DNA of 64,000 nt. Source: Gamarada debralockiae. Its lineage: Eukaryota > Ascomycota > Leotiomycetes > Helotiales > Hyphodiscaceae. Position numbers and translations under genes: made by a program. The notes below the pieces were generated by a model, which had not been told where the DNA came from, ran no database searches, and saw only the letters and a list, made by a program, of their open reading frames with translations. Shown here piece after piece: positions 34,113 through 45,954 of this stretch; the first letter of the stretch is position 1, and the number at the start of each line of letters is the position of its first letter. The stretch covers positions 16,098 through 80,097 of the forward strand of contig NXFV01000809.1 of the NCBI GenBank assembly GCA_002803225.1, written 5' to 3'.

Positions 34113-36142
34113 ATGAAGCCGCTCAACTTTGCAATACCCGGGTCGCCAGACTTGTGCTTCGGAGGATCAATGCGGTCAATATCTTTACACAACTGCATTG
34201 CCAAATTCGCTGAGATGCGACTTATACGAAGATATCTGAAAAGGGCTAGCCTCCGGTTCCTGGGACGACCTCCATTCAACGAACGCCAAAAGTTTGAATA
34301 TCCTCCTCTACAGTCTGTACAACAGGAATTCCGTCTGCTTCGTCTCAAAGGAAGATTCCTTTCCTAGACATTGAAGCCGAGCTCGTCCCTTGCAGATTGG
34401 AGGATCCTGAGCCATATGAAGCGATCTCTTACGCGTGGATGACTACAAACAGGGAACTCACCCCATCGTTCTCAACGACCGGCAATTCTGTGTCGCGGAG
34501 AATGTACACAGCATTCTTTGGCGGCGTAGCTAATGCCCCCCGTCCAATTTCGTCTGGATAGACACAATCTGTATCAATCAAAACCCTAACGACAATGAAG
34601 AGAAAGAAGACCAAATACGCATGATACGAGAAATCTATGAAAAGGCGCCACATGTTGTTGTTTGCCCAGGAGAAAGTCCTCAAGGCGGGGGCCGGGCTTG
34701 GCTTGCAAATTCGTTGCTGAATGGGCTCCTTCTCCAGGGATTTGCAACAGAAGAGTACATAACCCAGCATTTATACACATTCTACAAGCGGTGAGAATGC
34801 GATGAATTTCTAAGTGCTTGGCTTGATGGACTTCTCGAGTTAATGCATCATCCGTGGTTCGAGCAAGTTCGGGTGGTTCAAGAAGTGGTGCTGCGGCTCT
34901 GTCTCTGTACTGTATGGTGGATATTCTATGAAGTTGGAATATCTAATACAAATTCCAGACATCAGCGGGATTAATGGAGATTCCTGGTTAGCTGTGCTTT
35001 TCAGTTCTCAGCTGAGGTGCTTGTCAATAGGCCAATTCTAACTGTGTCAAGGCCAGGGCGTTACATGTGGGCCTTCAGAGAAGCTTTGCAAAATGGCATG
35101 TCTATTCACCTCTACGATATACTTCGCACTGCCACGAGACAAATTTTTCTCCCTCTTGAGACTGATGACAAGTGCGGCCGCGCTGAGAGACCTGATCGAC
35201 TACACCAGACCAGCGTACAACATCCTATTTGAGATTGCTGATTACTTTCGAAAGCAAGGCCGGCTTCCTGAGGTGCTCCACCTAGCAGGCATTGGCTGGA
35301 ACCAACACGAACTCACGTCCGTTCCTGGGTCGTGGGTTGGACTGTTCCAGAGACTCGACCACCATAGCGCATTCATTTGTTGCAGAAAAATAAATACGAT
35401 GCCGTGCTGCTATACAACGAGAGCCTCAAATTTCCCAAGGCTCCAATGAACGAATTCTCAAAATCCGAGGCCAAATCGTTGGTGCCGTCCAAGCTTGCAG
35501 CTCTGTTCTGGAAGCAGCAGATGATCCAAGAGGAATCCATCATCGTATGGAATCAAGAGGAAGGATGGTAGATTGGAATAAGGAGACGCGAAGAATTGTG
35601 CACAAGAACGCAGTAAACCGTTACCCAAACGAGAGAACTCTATCAGAAGCCTTTTGTCGAGCACTTATCGGAGACCCAAACGATGGATGAGAGACCTGCT
35701 CCGGCCCGGTTTGTTGAAAGCTTAAATCGCTTTGAAGCTATCGTGGGGTGTTCAACGACGTTGTGGAGTATGGAACTTCACCATCAGATGTCGATGTGGC
35801 AGTCGAAAGCAAGGTTCGGAATCAAATTCATGACCATGCCGCTTTGAAAGATTTCGGGAGGGATCTTTAAGGCGGGTTTCCTTTGTGGGAATACTTTCTG
35901 GCCACGTAGATTTTGCGTAACGGAGGGCGGGTATATTGGTATGGTTCCACTAGGAACGAAGTGTGGGGATATCATCTGCGTATGTTCGATGTGCAGGTAC
36001 CTTTTGTTCTGAGGGAATTGCTGAGAATTTACATGAAGGGCATCGGAAGATGTATCAATTGCTTGGGGAGTGCTATCTGCATGAAATGATAGATGGCTAA
36101 GCTTTTGAGCTTGACCGCGATGCCGCGGATTTTGAGATTGTG
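34113..36142 (+). pseudogene. HET-domain (heterokaryon incompatibility) protein pseudogene
   Basis: HET proteins mediate allorecognition cell death in filamentous ascomycetes. The first frame (34113-34367) ends in a typical pre-HET segment. HET motifs then occur in order but in changing frames: PYEAISYAW (about 34420), ENVHSILWRR, NFVWIDTICINQ (about 34548), EKEDQIRMIREIYEKAPHV, WFEQVRVVQEV (about 34858), then PRDK-F-LL (about 35135), the long LHLAGIGWNQHEL block near 35280, GGYIGMVPLGTKCGDIICV (about 35927) and YQLLGECYLHEMIDG (about 36047). At least six frame changes plus in-frame stops break it. The motif order and spacing match a complete ancestral gene of roughly 650 residues. A 244-residue antisense frame over the 3' half is a shadow. 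Confidence 0.9.
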
Positions 36143-36517
36143 TAACCTGGAAGAAAGGAAAATATCTTTCTTCCATGCGAGTAAGGGTATGGAAACAGTC
36201 TTCAACGCGACGAATTTGATGGGATCTTTCAACCTCACCCATTAACGGCAGAGCTCCTCCTAGTAGTGGGACTCCTCGAATCAGGTATTCTCTTCTATCC
36301 AGGTCAACTTGACCATGGCGACTGTCATCTTTAGCTGACACGTCAGTACCGGCCGCCAATCTGGATGTTATTCGATTCATTACGTAGTCAGGTATAGGTA
36401 CAGGAGACGTCAGCCTCTCGAAAGAAAGCAAAAAACCGCTATGCAGGGTATCAAATCTATCACTTCCTGTGGTCTTTCTCGGGCCCCGTTTCATTGCAAT
36501 TCCTTCTAATACTGTCA

Positions 36518-37406
36518 CTACCGCCTCACGTCACCACCTCCCAGTTCTGCTGGCGGGGTATAAATCTCATACGTCTTCTTCTGTGTCATCGGCACTTCTC
36601 CCGGTGCTTCATATGGGTGCGATTGTCCTACACCGGTTCCATCAATTTCCTGCTTCGATGCTCCTGACGGGCGCGCCTTGCGGCGTCGAGCCAGGAAAAG
36701 CATAGCGACACCAATCAAAACGGCCAACCCTACCACAGCAGCTCCAACACCAATTCCAGCTTTCGCTCCCGTGGAGAGGCCAGACAAATCCGAGGCTGTT
36801 GGAGATGCCGATGAGCTACTTGATGATATGGGGATTGTTGAAGGTGCCGTCGGAGATGCTGGTGAGGATGTGCTAGAACTGGATCCAGATGTAGAGACGA
36901 AGTCGGTACTTTGATATCGGATCGAGACACCATATCCATTTACGGCCTCTGTCGAGGGATGGAAGGTTGCCAACATCGGTTGGTTATTAGAGGCATTGGT
37001 GACAGTGGTCGTCGACTCGGAGAGAATTAGGGAAGCACAGGCTTGACCAGGAAAGTTGAATATAGGTGGTGTGTAACAAGCGTATCCTCTGCGTTCAGTC
37101 AGCTCAGCAGTCGGACTGGGTTTTGAATGTCCCATAAACCCGCAATTGGATCAGAAAGACCTACGTTGGACAACATGTTGCCTGCGTTTCCGTTACTGTG
37201 CCGGCAGTGACGGCAGTCGCGCATGCTTGTGTGTACCCGGTCGGACAGAGTCCTGGCGAGAAATACTGAGAAGTTGACTCCCATCCTGATGGAAAGCATA
37301 CACTTGGTGATGGTCCTCCAATGCTGTAATAAATTCCCGCAGTATATACATCCAATGTACAAGTTGGCGCGGGCATATAAGTGGTGGTCAGGGGTACAGC
37401 CAACAT
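36518..37406 (-). CDS. Single-pass membrane protein with cysteine-rich N-terminal domain
   Basis: Two exons, 37406-37165 and 37088-36518 (76-bp intron), giving 270 residues. The N-terminal 110 residues carry paired cysteines (CFPSGW, CPTGY, ATCCPTGYACY), then comes a Ser/Thr/Pro-rich stalk, one membrane span at about residues 190-214 (AGIGVGAAVVGLAVLIGVAM) and a short basic tail starting ARRRK. Proteins with this plan are abundant in fungi and look like wall-stress or surface sensors, but the role is not known. No cleavable signal peptide is obvious at the start (MLAVPLTTTY), which is usual for this group in my recollection. It is the only intact gene in the 34-44 kb block. Confidence 0.75.
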
Positions 37407-38361
37407 TTTGATAGCACAATCTCAGACGTCCTTGAGGGCCACACACAAATGACGAGAAAAAAAAAAACAGAATCAAAGAGATGGAGCGAAAAACGGGAAG
37501 AGACAGATGCCTCATATCTCGAAGGATCGGAGGAGTAGGATCGTACACTGCTACGTGAGGCACAGCACACCTCGGTATCATGGCGGAGCAGAAAACCAGG
37601 GATTCAGGTTTCGTACCATCATCCCGTGCTGTGTACCCGTGTCTCCTCGCCATGGATTCGAAGTCAATTGGGATGAGGCTAATTTAGCGACCACAGACCA
37701 GGCTGAATGCCCTGAAATGAAGTGAAAGGGAAAACTATCCCGCCGGCAGGAGGCTAGAGTTCGAAAAATGTGGCGTCGGCCAGCTTAACGGCCCTCTGCC
37801 AAGGTTTGCGCTGATTGGCTATTTTTGGTTGGTTGTGAGAAGTCCGGTCACGTGTCGTAACCGTGTGTCAAATAGCTTAACATCTAAGCTTTGTGCGCTG
37901 ATTGGTTGCCTTTTGGCGGCGCTGATTCGCCGTGAAAAACTACTGCCACGTGTGCCTCTTGTCAACTACCATTGGGCTTTTGCGTAAAAGCTTAGTTTCA
38001 TGAATAACATTGAACATTTGGTGACCTGCAGTCGGTCTACTCTTCCCCCCCCAATACCCCCCCCTTTTGAATAAACTCTAGCATCAGTTTTCTACAAGGG
38101 GTTTAGACTAGCTTGTAAGTACTACTGTATCCCCCTTAATTCCTGCGCAGACAAAGGGGTTTATAGCCAATCAAGTAGATAGCTTCTTCTGGAAATCGTC
38201 AGTGCAACGACGATTTGTATGGGCAGGGATTTACGGTTTATTTAAGAGAGGGGGGGTAGTATGTCGTTCATATATAGCTTTCTCTAATCACCATTCACAG
38301 TTTGCGTATCTAACAGCGTCTCCTGTCCCCTTGCCATATTTCACACAGTCAATCAAGCTGC
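37407..38361. other. Intergenic with CCAAT-like boxes and C-tracts
   Basis: Nearly 1 kb. Repeated attgg/ccaat sequences (gctgattggct near 37812, ctgattggttg near 37897, gctgattcgccg near 37920) and two runs of nine and eight C (38047-38070) stand out. It may contain the promoters of the flanking genes. No gene seen. Confidence 0.45.
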
Positions 38362-39782
38362 AATGAATGCATCAACCACTCCAGTTGGCAGCAAGTCTCT
38401 TTATTCTCGACATCTTCACAAATTTCTAATGTATCTGTAGCACTAGCACCCTCAACATCTCAAGTATCATGGCAGACTATTTTTTGGACTCTCGTCTCCC
38501 TCGCGATCAACACAATGTCCCAGCCGGGTGGCCGCATTTGTGGCCTCCCAAGTCGTTATCGAACCTACCTACGATGCTCACCACTGGTCTGTTTAGCTGA
38601 CATGCTTTCGATTATATTGTGGTTTATTATAAACTCCTGCTTTCATCGGTTATCACTAGCGGAATCTTTGGGTATCATTCTACACGAGCGTTTCAATGAG
38701 AGAGGTCCTCCAATGTCTGATTCGACCGTACCGGACCTGGCTTTAGAGGATAACGAGACTGAAGGAGTCCAAGCCATTGAGAAAATGACTTGTCTACGGT
38801 GGCTATGGTTTTTCCTCGGGACCTCTCCGTCAGCTTTTAAACTTATGTCCATGAGTGGTGTGGCATGGGTTCAGGGCTGGGGCGTGATATTCCTAGCATC
38901 ATGGATAATGAACGAGACTCTCATCATCTTTGCAACCGCAAATCAATCCCTATTCACCATATCGAGCACCAGACGAATATCCTGGTCGGGGTATGAACAG
39001 ACAACTCGCTCATCGATCTATAAGCGCCTCCACAGACGCGTCGATGCAGTAGAAAGATTCCTAGCGCTTACAGCATTGATTGTCCATGTGGTGATCATGA
39101 ATAACGTTTTCAGGATGATCTTACGGAAAACAAACGCCTTTCCTTTGCAGGAACTACGATATCAGTACCTTAAATCCTCCGCAACTAATACGACGATATT
39201 TCCCACATTCATCGAGAGGATTTTTCAGCCAATCTTTTACCATATCATGTATCTGTGGATCCGCTCTACCCAAGAGACTACACCACCAAGCTCAATTTCG
39301 TCTGGCAGTCTCCGCAATGGTCTTACAGGTACACGACCCCGGGTTATATATTCCTCGTAACCCTTGTCATATGGTTCGGAATATTTATGATATTTTTCGT
39401 ATTCCGACTTCGAATCAAAGAACTCAAGTTAACTAACGTTCTGCTGGGTTTATTTTATCTAATGCTCGTCAACACTGCAACAAATGCTTATATGTACGGA
39501 CGAATCTCATATACATCACCATATGTATTCATTATTTCTAGCATAGTTATTATCATATTCTTGTTCTTTATCCGTCTTCTAAGTCGGCGTTTCGTGATGT
39601 TTGGTCAAAATCTACTGGTGATATACCCAAGAGGTGCGGAGGGACTTCTGAGTATTGACTCTGGCGCATGCTTGGCTCTGGCATTTTTTATCACTACTGT
39701 TGTCGCTACCTTGTGTTGGTATTGTTTTGCTTTCGACACTTCTAATACTTATACGCCTTCTTGGACCAGTGTTTTTGGTTAG
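38362..39782 (+). pseudogene. Multi-pass membrane protein gene, probably decayed
   Basis: Strongly hydrophobic coding segments lie in at least three frames. They include SWQTIFWTLVSLAINTMSQP (about 38470), VAAFVASQVVIEPTYDAHHW (about 38530), YIVVYYKLLLSSVITSGIFG (about 38615), CLRWLWFFLGTSPSAFKLMS (about 38791) and GYIFLVTLVIWFGIFMIFFV (about 39343), ending at 39782. The largest frame (38515-39360) and the last (39255-39782) overlap out of frame; an intron from about 39105 (AAC|GTTTTC) to about 39218, with an ACTAATAC branch site, could join them, but the 5' shifts have no such explanation. About six spans can be counted. I recall similar fungal membrane proteins but know no function. Confidence 0.55.
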
Positions 39783-40463
39783 GCTATTTGTAATGTTCAT
39801 GTTTTAGTTGTTTTTTCTATCTTAATTACTTTCATATTAGGGCATGGTGATGGGGGTAGGATTCAATATTAACGTAGTAGTCACAGTGAGGTAAAGAAAA
39901 GGGGATACATTCAATGGGTTACGGCTGGGTAGTGGAAGGGCCGGTGGTTGATAGTGAGTGCGATGAGGGGTTTTGAGTTTGGACCTGAGGTTGAGAGGAG
40001 GTGGCATGGGAGGATTTGGTGAGGATTAGTTCTGTGAAGGACTTTGGATCTGGGTAGGCGGAGAAGTCGTCTTGTATTGCAATGTAAGAATTTATCTTTT
40101 TATCATTATCGTTATTTTGCTTTTCCGGTTATCACCGCTTCATCTAGATTACCTGTTCAGAGTGAAGTGCGGTATCTTCGTCGCTGCTGTGAAAAGTTTC
40201 CCTGGAGAGCAGAAGGGACACTTTTGAGTTGACTGAGGAACCACATTATGATGGGGCTTAGACTTGAAATTCGGAGCACGTGGGACTTATGATAGGGATT
40301 ACTTTCTCGTTCTCTAGAAATGGGAAAGAAATGACTGAGTTATCATGGTCGTGGGCTTTTGACACAGCCTTGTGTTACACGGCTGCGCGTTTGGGGATCT
40401 TATGCGGGGAAAATGTTACTCCGCCGGCTGCAGGACCCGGAAATTGACAGGGAAATGGTTTAT
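39783..40463. other. Intergenic
   Basis: About 680 bp between two decayed genes. Nothing recognisable. Confidence 0.5.
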
Positions 40464-41618
40464 TCATTCTGGTATTTGCTTGTAGTCTATGAATGCATAA
40501 CTCCTTTCTCTTCTGATATTTCCATGTTGTTCCCCTGTATGTACGCAATGATTCCAATCCAAGGTAAAAATCAGTGGCTGCTCAAAGCTCAAAGAGCAGT
40601 CGAGGTGTTCAAGATCCAAGAAAGTCTTACCGTCACCGCCCTTCACCGGTTTCCACTCAACAAGGCCAACACCAGGCCTATAGAGACGTAGAAAAGCAAT
40701 ATGATCGGGCCATGCTCCAACTGCTCTGTCGGCCTCTTTGCAGATCTCTCTGTTGTGATGCTCCCAAATGTCAAAAGGCTGGTGACCATTCTGCGGCTAG
40801 TTACCACAGGTTCTTCCCTTCTTTCCTTTCCAAGAATCATACTCCACATAAGTCATCTTTGAATTTATCGTCTTTCTTAGGTTCGTCTAGTGAGAACGCC
40901 AGCTCGCCCGCTCCCAGTTGGCCCTTCTTGTCTTGCTCTATCCGCCACTCTTTAGTTGTTCTCATGTACTAGCAGATTCAGCTGCTGGAGCTCTGACAGG
41001 CTCCAAAATCGAAGATCCAGCTCGATATTGCCGCTGTGCAGAACCATATTACCGAACATTAATTGTGGGTGAGGAGGAACGAGTTGGTGTGGGCATTGGA
41101 GTCTATCAAATGCAAGGCCAATTTGCATAATTTTGATTTCTGTGGGCCAGGTTTTGGAAGTCCCGATACCGAAATCCAGGGAGGAATCTCAGCAATATTG
41201 TGTCGTGGCTACGATCGAAATTCGTGAGATGCTTGAAGGTACTTCAACCCATCTCTTGTTGAGAGTTGACATAATTCGTAAGTCTCTGCACCATCTCGTC
41301 TCGGCTTCCTCTCTAATCAGGTACGGCAACATACTGACAGATTGCCTCTAGGTCTGCGTACTTTCGACTTCCAGTTTAGGACCAAGCTGGTGGAGGCACC
41401 TAAAAGAATGATGCATCGTATTTTGGGAGCGCCAGCTGCCGAGACTCCTGACAGATGGGAAGGGGGATGAAAAAGCTCTCTCGAACAAATCTTCTGCGGT
41501 GCTTGATATTTCCTCACAGAGGTCGACTGTTGTGGTCGACAGTCGCGATTCGTTGATCGACGAGATAGCGCCAAATCATTAGACGAATCTCCGTTGGTAG
41601 GTCCTGAAATTTGGCCAT
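40464..41618 (-). pseudogene. 2EXR-domain protein pseudogene
   Basis: It starts at an ATG at 41618 with FQDLPTEIRLMIWRYLVDQR, the hallmark of the 2EXR domain found in large fungal protein families of unknown function. The frame meets a TGA after HNSRPL and then a TAG after the second family motif, ICQESRQLALPKYDAS. Further coding segments follow in other frames: IELDLRFWSLSELQQLNLLV, EWRIEQDKKGQLGAGELAF, ICKEADRAVGAWPDHIAFLR and TFLDLEHLDCSLSFEQPLIF, closing with a stop at 40464. At least four disruptions are visible. Overlapping plus-strand frames here are shadows. Confidence 0.8.
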
Positions 41619-42773
41619 GTTTTCTGAAGCTGTAAGTGCAAGTATATGAATGAGGACATGTTTGAAAGGAGATGTATTAAATATGAATTCTAGCGAGCTG
41701 CTACTGCCTGAAGCTTTCGAGACAAAGGAGTCGTAAGCAGGATCAAGGGACAACAGCGATTCTTGTAAAAATTGGTAGAAAGTTCTTTTCAGGCTTGGGA
41801 TCAATACTTTGAATATATCTGAAGTCGGAGGATCGTTTTCGGCACGACACCTCACTTCCGTTCACCAGAATCTGCTCGACTCTTGCTACAATGAAGATAA
41901 AGGGAGAAGGAACCGACTGGAGATGATCGCCATGTGTGATCCGAAGTGAGAGTTCTAAGAAATATGGAGCCAAAGAGCTTGTCATTACCCAGAGTCCTTG
42001 CCTGAGACTTCCCGAGGAGCGAACAAGAAAAGCGATTTTTCATAGCAATCCGACCGAATGAACGCCAAGCGTTGATATTGGCAGCTCTATCAATCTTGCT
42101 CAAGGAGGTGGACCTGGCGGTAGCAAACTTTGAATAGAGGATTGTCGAGAGCTTGAGTAAGGTTAGCGATGTCTATGCTCCTCTCTTGAAAAGTGAATCT
42201 TGCATTCCAACTAAAGAACAATCACAAAAGTCTATTCATTTTGGACTCCAAAGAAACGGGAAGTAAACCTCTCAACCACGTCGCCTGTCCTGTCAAGAAG
42301 TTGGCGTCAAAGCTTAATTCGACGCTAAGAAAATTGAGGGCTACGATCCCCGCCGATCTTCAAGATGGCAGGGGAAGTAACGTCAGTGTGTACGTACACT
42401 TGTAGCGAACGATGGTGAGATGGTTTGTCGTCGTCTCGTCGATGCAGAGTGAATTTCGAAAGATGGGGGAAGGGTGGTTCCTTCCCAAGAGGAATTATAG
42501 ATGGGCCGCGCAGTTTCCTCGATTGGAATGGCCGCACGGTTAGCGAGTATCCTCCTGATAGTCCAGTCCCAGGGCGGTTTGTGAGGTAGCTTTCAATCTT
42601 GCCGCCAAAATAGGTACTGCCACCTACGTACACTGGAGCATATAAGTATGTGCCCCCAATGTATCTCCCTCCGTTGTCAAAGCATCTCCAAATCTCGCTC
42701 AATTTCCCTTGCCCTTCATTTCCAAGCTCCATTGTCAAGGTCAAGAGGACTTCATCCCCTGCCAAATCTCAAA
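41619..42773. other. Intergenic
   Basis: About 1.15 kb between the divergent 2EXR and 42.8-kb relics. Minus-strand frames at 41.7-42.1 kb have no family signature. The last 100 bases are pyrimidine-rich and may be the old promoter of the next relic. Confidence 0.45.
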
Positions 42774-44230
42774 ATGGGTCCTCTAGCAAAAGGCATCGGT
42801 AGCGTAATAGGCCTCAGCACAGAATCAGTAGCAAACCATAAAGCCAAGAAAGCAGCAGCAACTGAGGCGTCCCAACCCACCAATATCGAGTTTCCACAAG
42901 CACCCCAAGGATCAGTCTTCTCAGAATCCAAAGATCCATCTTCCACACTCGCCGTCCCAAAAGTCGAAGCTAGTAGTTCACGAAGGCGGAGCGGTAGTGG
43001 ATCTGGATATGAAAGTTACGATGATTTCAACGAAGGCGACTGGGTGTGCGACGAGACAGCTGCCGAACTCCCCAGCTACAAGCGCGGCCTCCAAACGCCG
43101 CCGTACCTGAGAGCATGGATGCCCTCATCCAAGAATTTATGCGTGATCATCACCCACCAGCTTATGGAACTGTCGCTCACAAACTCTCCGCACCCGTTAT
43201 CATCCCACAACGCAGACCAGGTTTCAAACACCGCGGTTTTGTGCAAACTTATGCTCCTGCGCTGAAAGATTACGGTATCGACGAGAAGACTTTCACGGAT
43301 TTTCGGACGGGTTCGAGAAATCGAGTAAGGCATCGCCGTATTTCTATGATTTTAACTTGGCAGTGGCGGTGAGTCTTATGGCTAAGAAAGTTGCTGTGGC
43401 TCCAAGTGCCATCGTGCATGCTACGGCATTCGTCATCCATAAGTATAGAAGTTGGGCGAAAGCTCTATATGACGAACCAATGCGTTCTCCAATCCCTTTC
43501 CCTCTCCCCTCACCAAGCCCCCTCAAGATAATCCATCTCAAACAAAGACAGACCAAATACCTTGACGGGATAAATGGTGCCCTCTTCAAATCCACCGCTT
43601 CTACGCCATGATAATGACCTGGGAACCTCCTCTTCCACCCCATGCAATTGAAGAGGCCGTCGATCCAAACACTAACATCGTGCAATCCGTCCACACTCTC
43701 CAAGGCGGTGGGGGAAGCCGTTTCAAAGCCCTCATCCGGCAAAACAATGGGACAAACACAATGCCCACCTCCTCCTAATCTTCCCCGCCCTAGAATCCGC
43801 CTCCGACGAATAAAAGAGCCAACGCCTTCAAGCGCGCCAACCATTTTATCGCCGATTACGAAGATCGGAAAAGCCAAGCAAAATTTGCTTCTGAAAACCC
43901 CGACTCAACACTCGCAGTAGGGACTGGGATGGAGAAGGAGTTTTTGAGTAGGTTGGCGGATCCGAATCATGCTGCTAATTCGGGGGCTTGATTGCTGTGT
44001 TGAGTGGAGGCTATTTGGGACGGCAGGAGAGGAGACAGAGGAGGAATCGCATGTTGGGGAGAGGAGACGCAAATGTGACTGGGAATTTTAAGCAGAGGCA
44101 GGGCTTGATTGGGACGGCGAGACCGAAGTTGCATGAGAGTGTGTTGTATTTGATGGTTGTTAATATGCCGGCGGAGGAGATGGCTGAGGCAGTTGCTATC
44201 GAGGGCTTGAGAGCGGAACAGTTGGTGTGA
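42774..44230 (+). pseudogene. Decayed gene of a conserved fungal family of unknown function
   Basis: The ATG at 42774 opens a good frame (MGPLAKGIGSVIGLSTESVA) that loses the conserved sequence near 43082. The conserved core resumes one base out of frame: PESMDALIQEFMRDHHPPAY and KHRGFVQTYAPALKDYGID (43100-43290), then shifts again near 43300 to FEKSSKASPYFYDFNLAVAV, then to MIMTWEPPLPPHAIEE (43606), DKHNAHLLLIFPALESASDE (43751), FKRANHFIADYEDRKSQAKF (43829) and finally LYLMVVNMPAEEMAEAV with a stop at 44230. Block order suggests an ancestral protein of roughly 480 residues. All breaks look like single-base indels or single stops, so decay is recent, or part of it reflects sequence error. Confidence 0.7.
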
Positions 44231-44627
44231 GGGTTCTGTGGATGAGAGCCTCAGCTCGTGTATTCACGATAGCAAAAATCAGACTAAATGACTTTCAAGA
44301 AAATTCATCACTTACCATTCATCCAGAAAAGAGTGCATCATCATGAGTCCCAACCATAGATAGATAGCTAAAAGCACAAGAACTCCAGACTGCTCATCAT
44401 AAAAACATTATGTAATTGTTTTGCTTCCGGCCTTCCCGGAATATAGGGAGCCTAATCCATTCGCTCATGAAGCTTTCCAAGAATATGCAATGGCATCAAT
44501 GGGTACTACCGCAGAGGACGATCAGACCAGTCTGCTTCCTCTCTATTGTCTCTCCTATCACAGTGCCGTCCAGGGACGTCGCTTTGCTTCGTACCAAATT
44601 GTAACAATAATCGCACGACTTGTTTCA
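44231..44627. other. Convergent 3' region
   Basis: A 397-bp interval between the decayed plus-strand gene and the stop of the cysteine-rich minus-strand gene. Nothing recognisable. Confidence 0.5.
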
Positions 44628-45448
44628 TCAATCCCCCTCCTCAGCCCTCAAGCATCCCAAGCACCAAACCTCACCTTCCGAGCCCCTCTCAACACAACAC
44701 CGGCTGCACACCTTTCCTCTATGTTCCAGTATGCATTCCCTCTCCCAAGGACCCACACCCAAAAGCTTCTCATCAACGTGAGCATGATAGCCACGATCTC
44801 TTCCCTCCATCCTGCCCCTTTCCAAACACATCTCATCCCCATGCCAACTCAACGGCAAGTCAAAACCCCCATCCACACCAAACATCTCCTGGCTCCCAAA
44901 ATACCTGTCCCTCTCTCTTTCCAAACCCAACCCCTCACACTGCCGTATACAAACATAGCACGTCCTCCTCCCACACCCCTCACAATTCGCATAACCATCC
45001 AGCTCTTTCCGTTCACTAGGCTTCCGATGGCAGATATGGCAGGGACTTAGATCGATCTTTGCCGGATCTCTCCCTTCCGCTTCCTTAGTCCTGTATTCGA
45101 ATCTGGTTTCCACGTCTTCTAGCCTGGGACGCTGCCTTTTCGGTCCGTCTCGTCGACATCGAGGTAGCAGATGTTTCCTTTCGCTGGCATTCTGGCAGAT
45201 CTTATCGGCATCAAGGAGCGTTGTAGTTTGGTGGTGCGACATATGTGGACTGCTTTCGCACTTCGTCAGCTGTGAGGTTGAAAAGGGGGCCTGGGGGAGG
45301 GAAAGGAGGCGCACCTAGCAGCGAGCTTCATCTCGATCTGCCTTTCGACACTCATAACACTCGCGTCCATCTCATCATAACCATCGTCGCGCCGTCGCTT
45401 CCGCGCGTTGAGGGGTGGAGAGGGCGGCGCTTGTGCTATGGACGGCAT
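44628..45448 (-). CDS. Cysteine-rich, probable zinc-binding protein
   Basis: Two exons, 45448-45315 and 45252-44628, with a 62-bp intron (donor AG|GTGCGC, acceptor CGAAAG), giving 252 residues. The centre carries CHICHRKP and CEGCGRRTCYVCIRQC, and the C-terminus CSRCCVERG and CLGC, which together suggest two or more zinc sites of treble-clef or PHD/RING-like type. The N-terminus has ARKRRRDDGYDEMD, with a possible nuclear localisation signal. A TTG at 45514 that extends the frame was ignored in favour of the ATG. The family appears conserved in ascomycetes, but I know no function; a nuclear role is inferred from the basic segment only. Confidence 0.75.
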
Positions 45449-45954
45449 CGTCGAATGCTGATGTTCGGTTGGTCGCCGGGTAAATTCGTGGATCGGTCGC
45501 AAGTCGTAAGGCAAGGAGAATAGGTCGATGGGTGAGCGAAGCCCAAGGATAATCAGGGAATATGATGGGCCGGCCGCACAAAGAATGGAGTCAATCTATC
45601 CGCTAAGACTGTTGTAAACAAATGGTGGATGGCAAAAAGTAGATGGAGGTTCAGGGAAGGTCGCTACGGATAGAGCCGCGCGCTAGGCAGGGACAAGGGA
45701 TGGATATTCAGGGGGCAAGGAAACGAACTCTCCTTTTCATTATTCACTGTTTCATAGTTTCATAGGGGGTGATGGTACTGTACAGAGTGCTCAATATTAA
45801 GTCTTTACTAATCTAAGTATTTTTCCTTTTTGCTGTAAATGCAAATACAAAACTTCCACGCAATGAATGTATGCAAATGACCCCCCTATCCTATGCTTTC
45901 ACCTCGCCTTCTCCTGTCGGTATCTCGACCCTCTTCCCACCATTCATCCATCTT
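45449..45954. other. Intergenic
   Basis: About 500 bp, holding the promoter of the cysteine-rich gene and the 3' UTR of the large membrane protein gene; AT-rich around 45740-45870. Nothing else seen. Confidence 0.5.

Noticed and set aside
35784..36518. A 244-residue minus-strand open frame
   Set aside because: It is antisense to the C-terminal part of the HET pseudogene, whose motifs (GGYIGMVPLGTKCGDI, LLGECYLHEMIDG) are clear on the plus strand; the antisense product has no family features.
37099..37653. A 184-residue minus-strand frame
   Set aside because: An alternative frame over the first exon and promoter of the single-pass membrane protein; the CPTGY/CCPTGYACY frame is clearly the coding one.
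37407..38361. Possible regulatory hotspot from repeated attgg boxes
   Set aside because: Three CCAAT-like matches in 950 bp are not far above chance, and their orientation and spacing are irregular.
44421..45050. A 209-residue plus-strand frame
   Set aside because: Antisense to the cysteine-rich gene; the Pro/Thr-rich composition comes from the complementary Gly/Arg/Glu codons.
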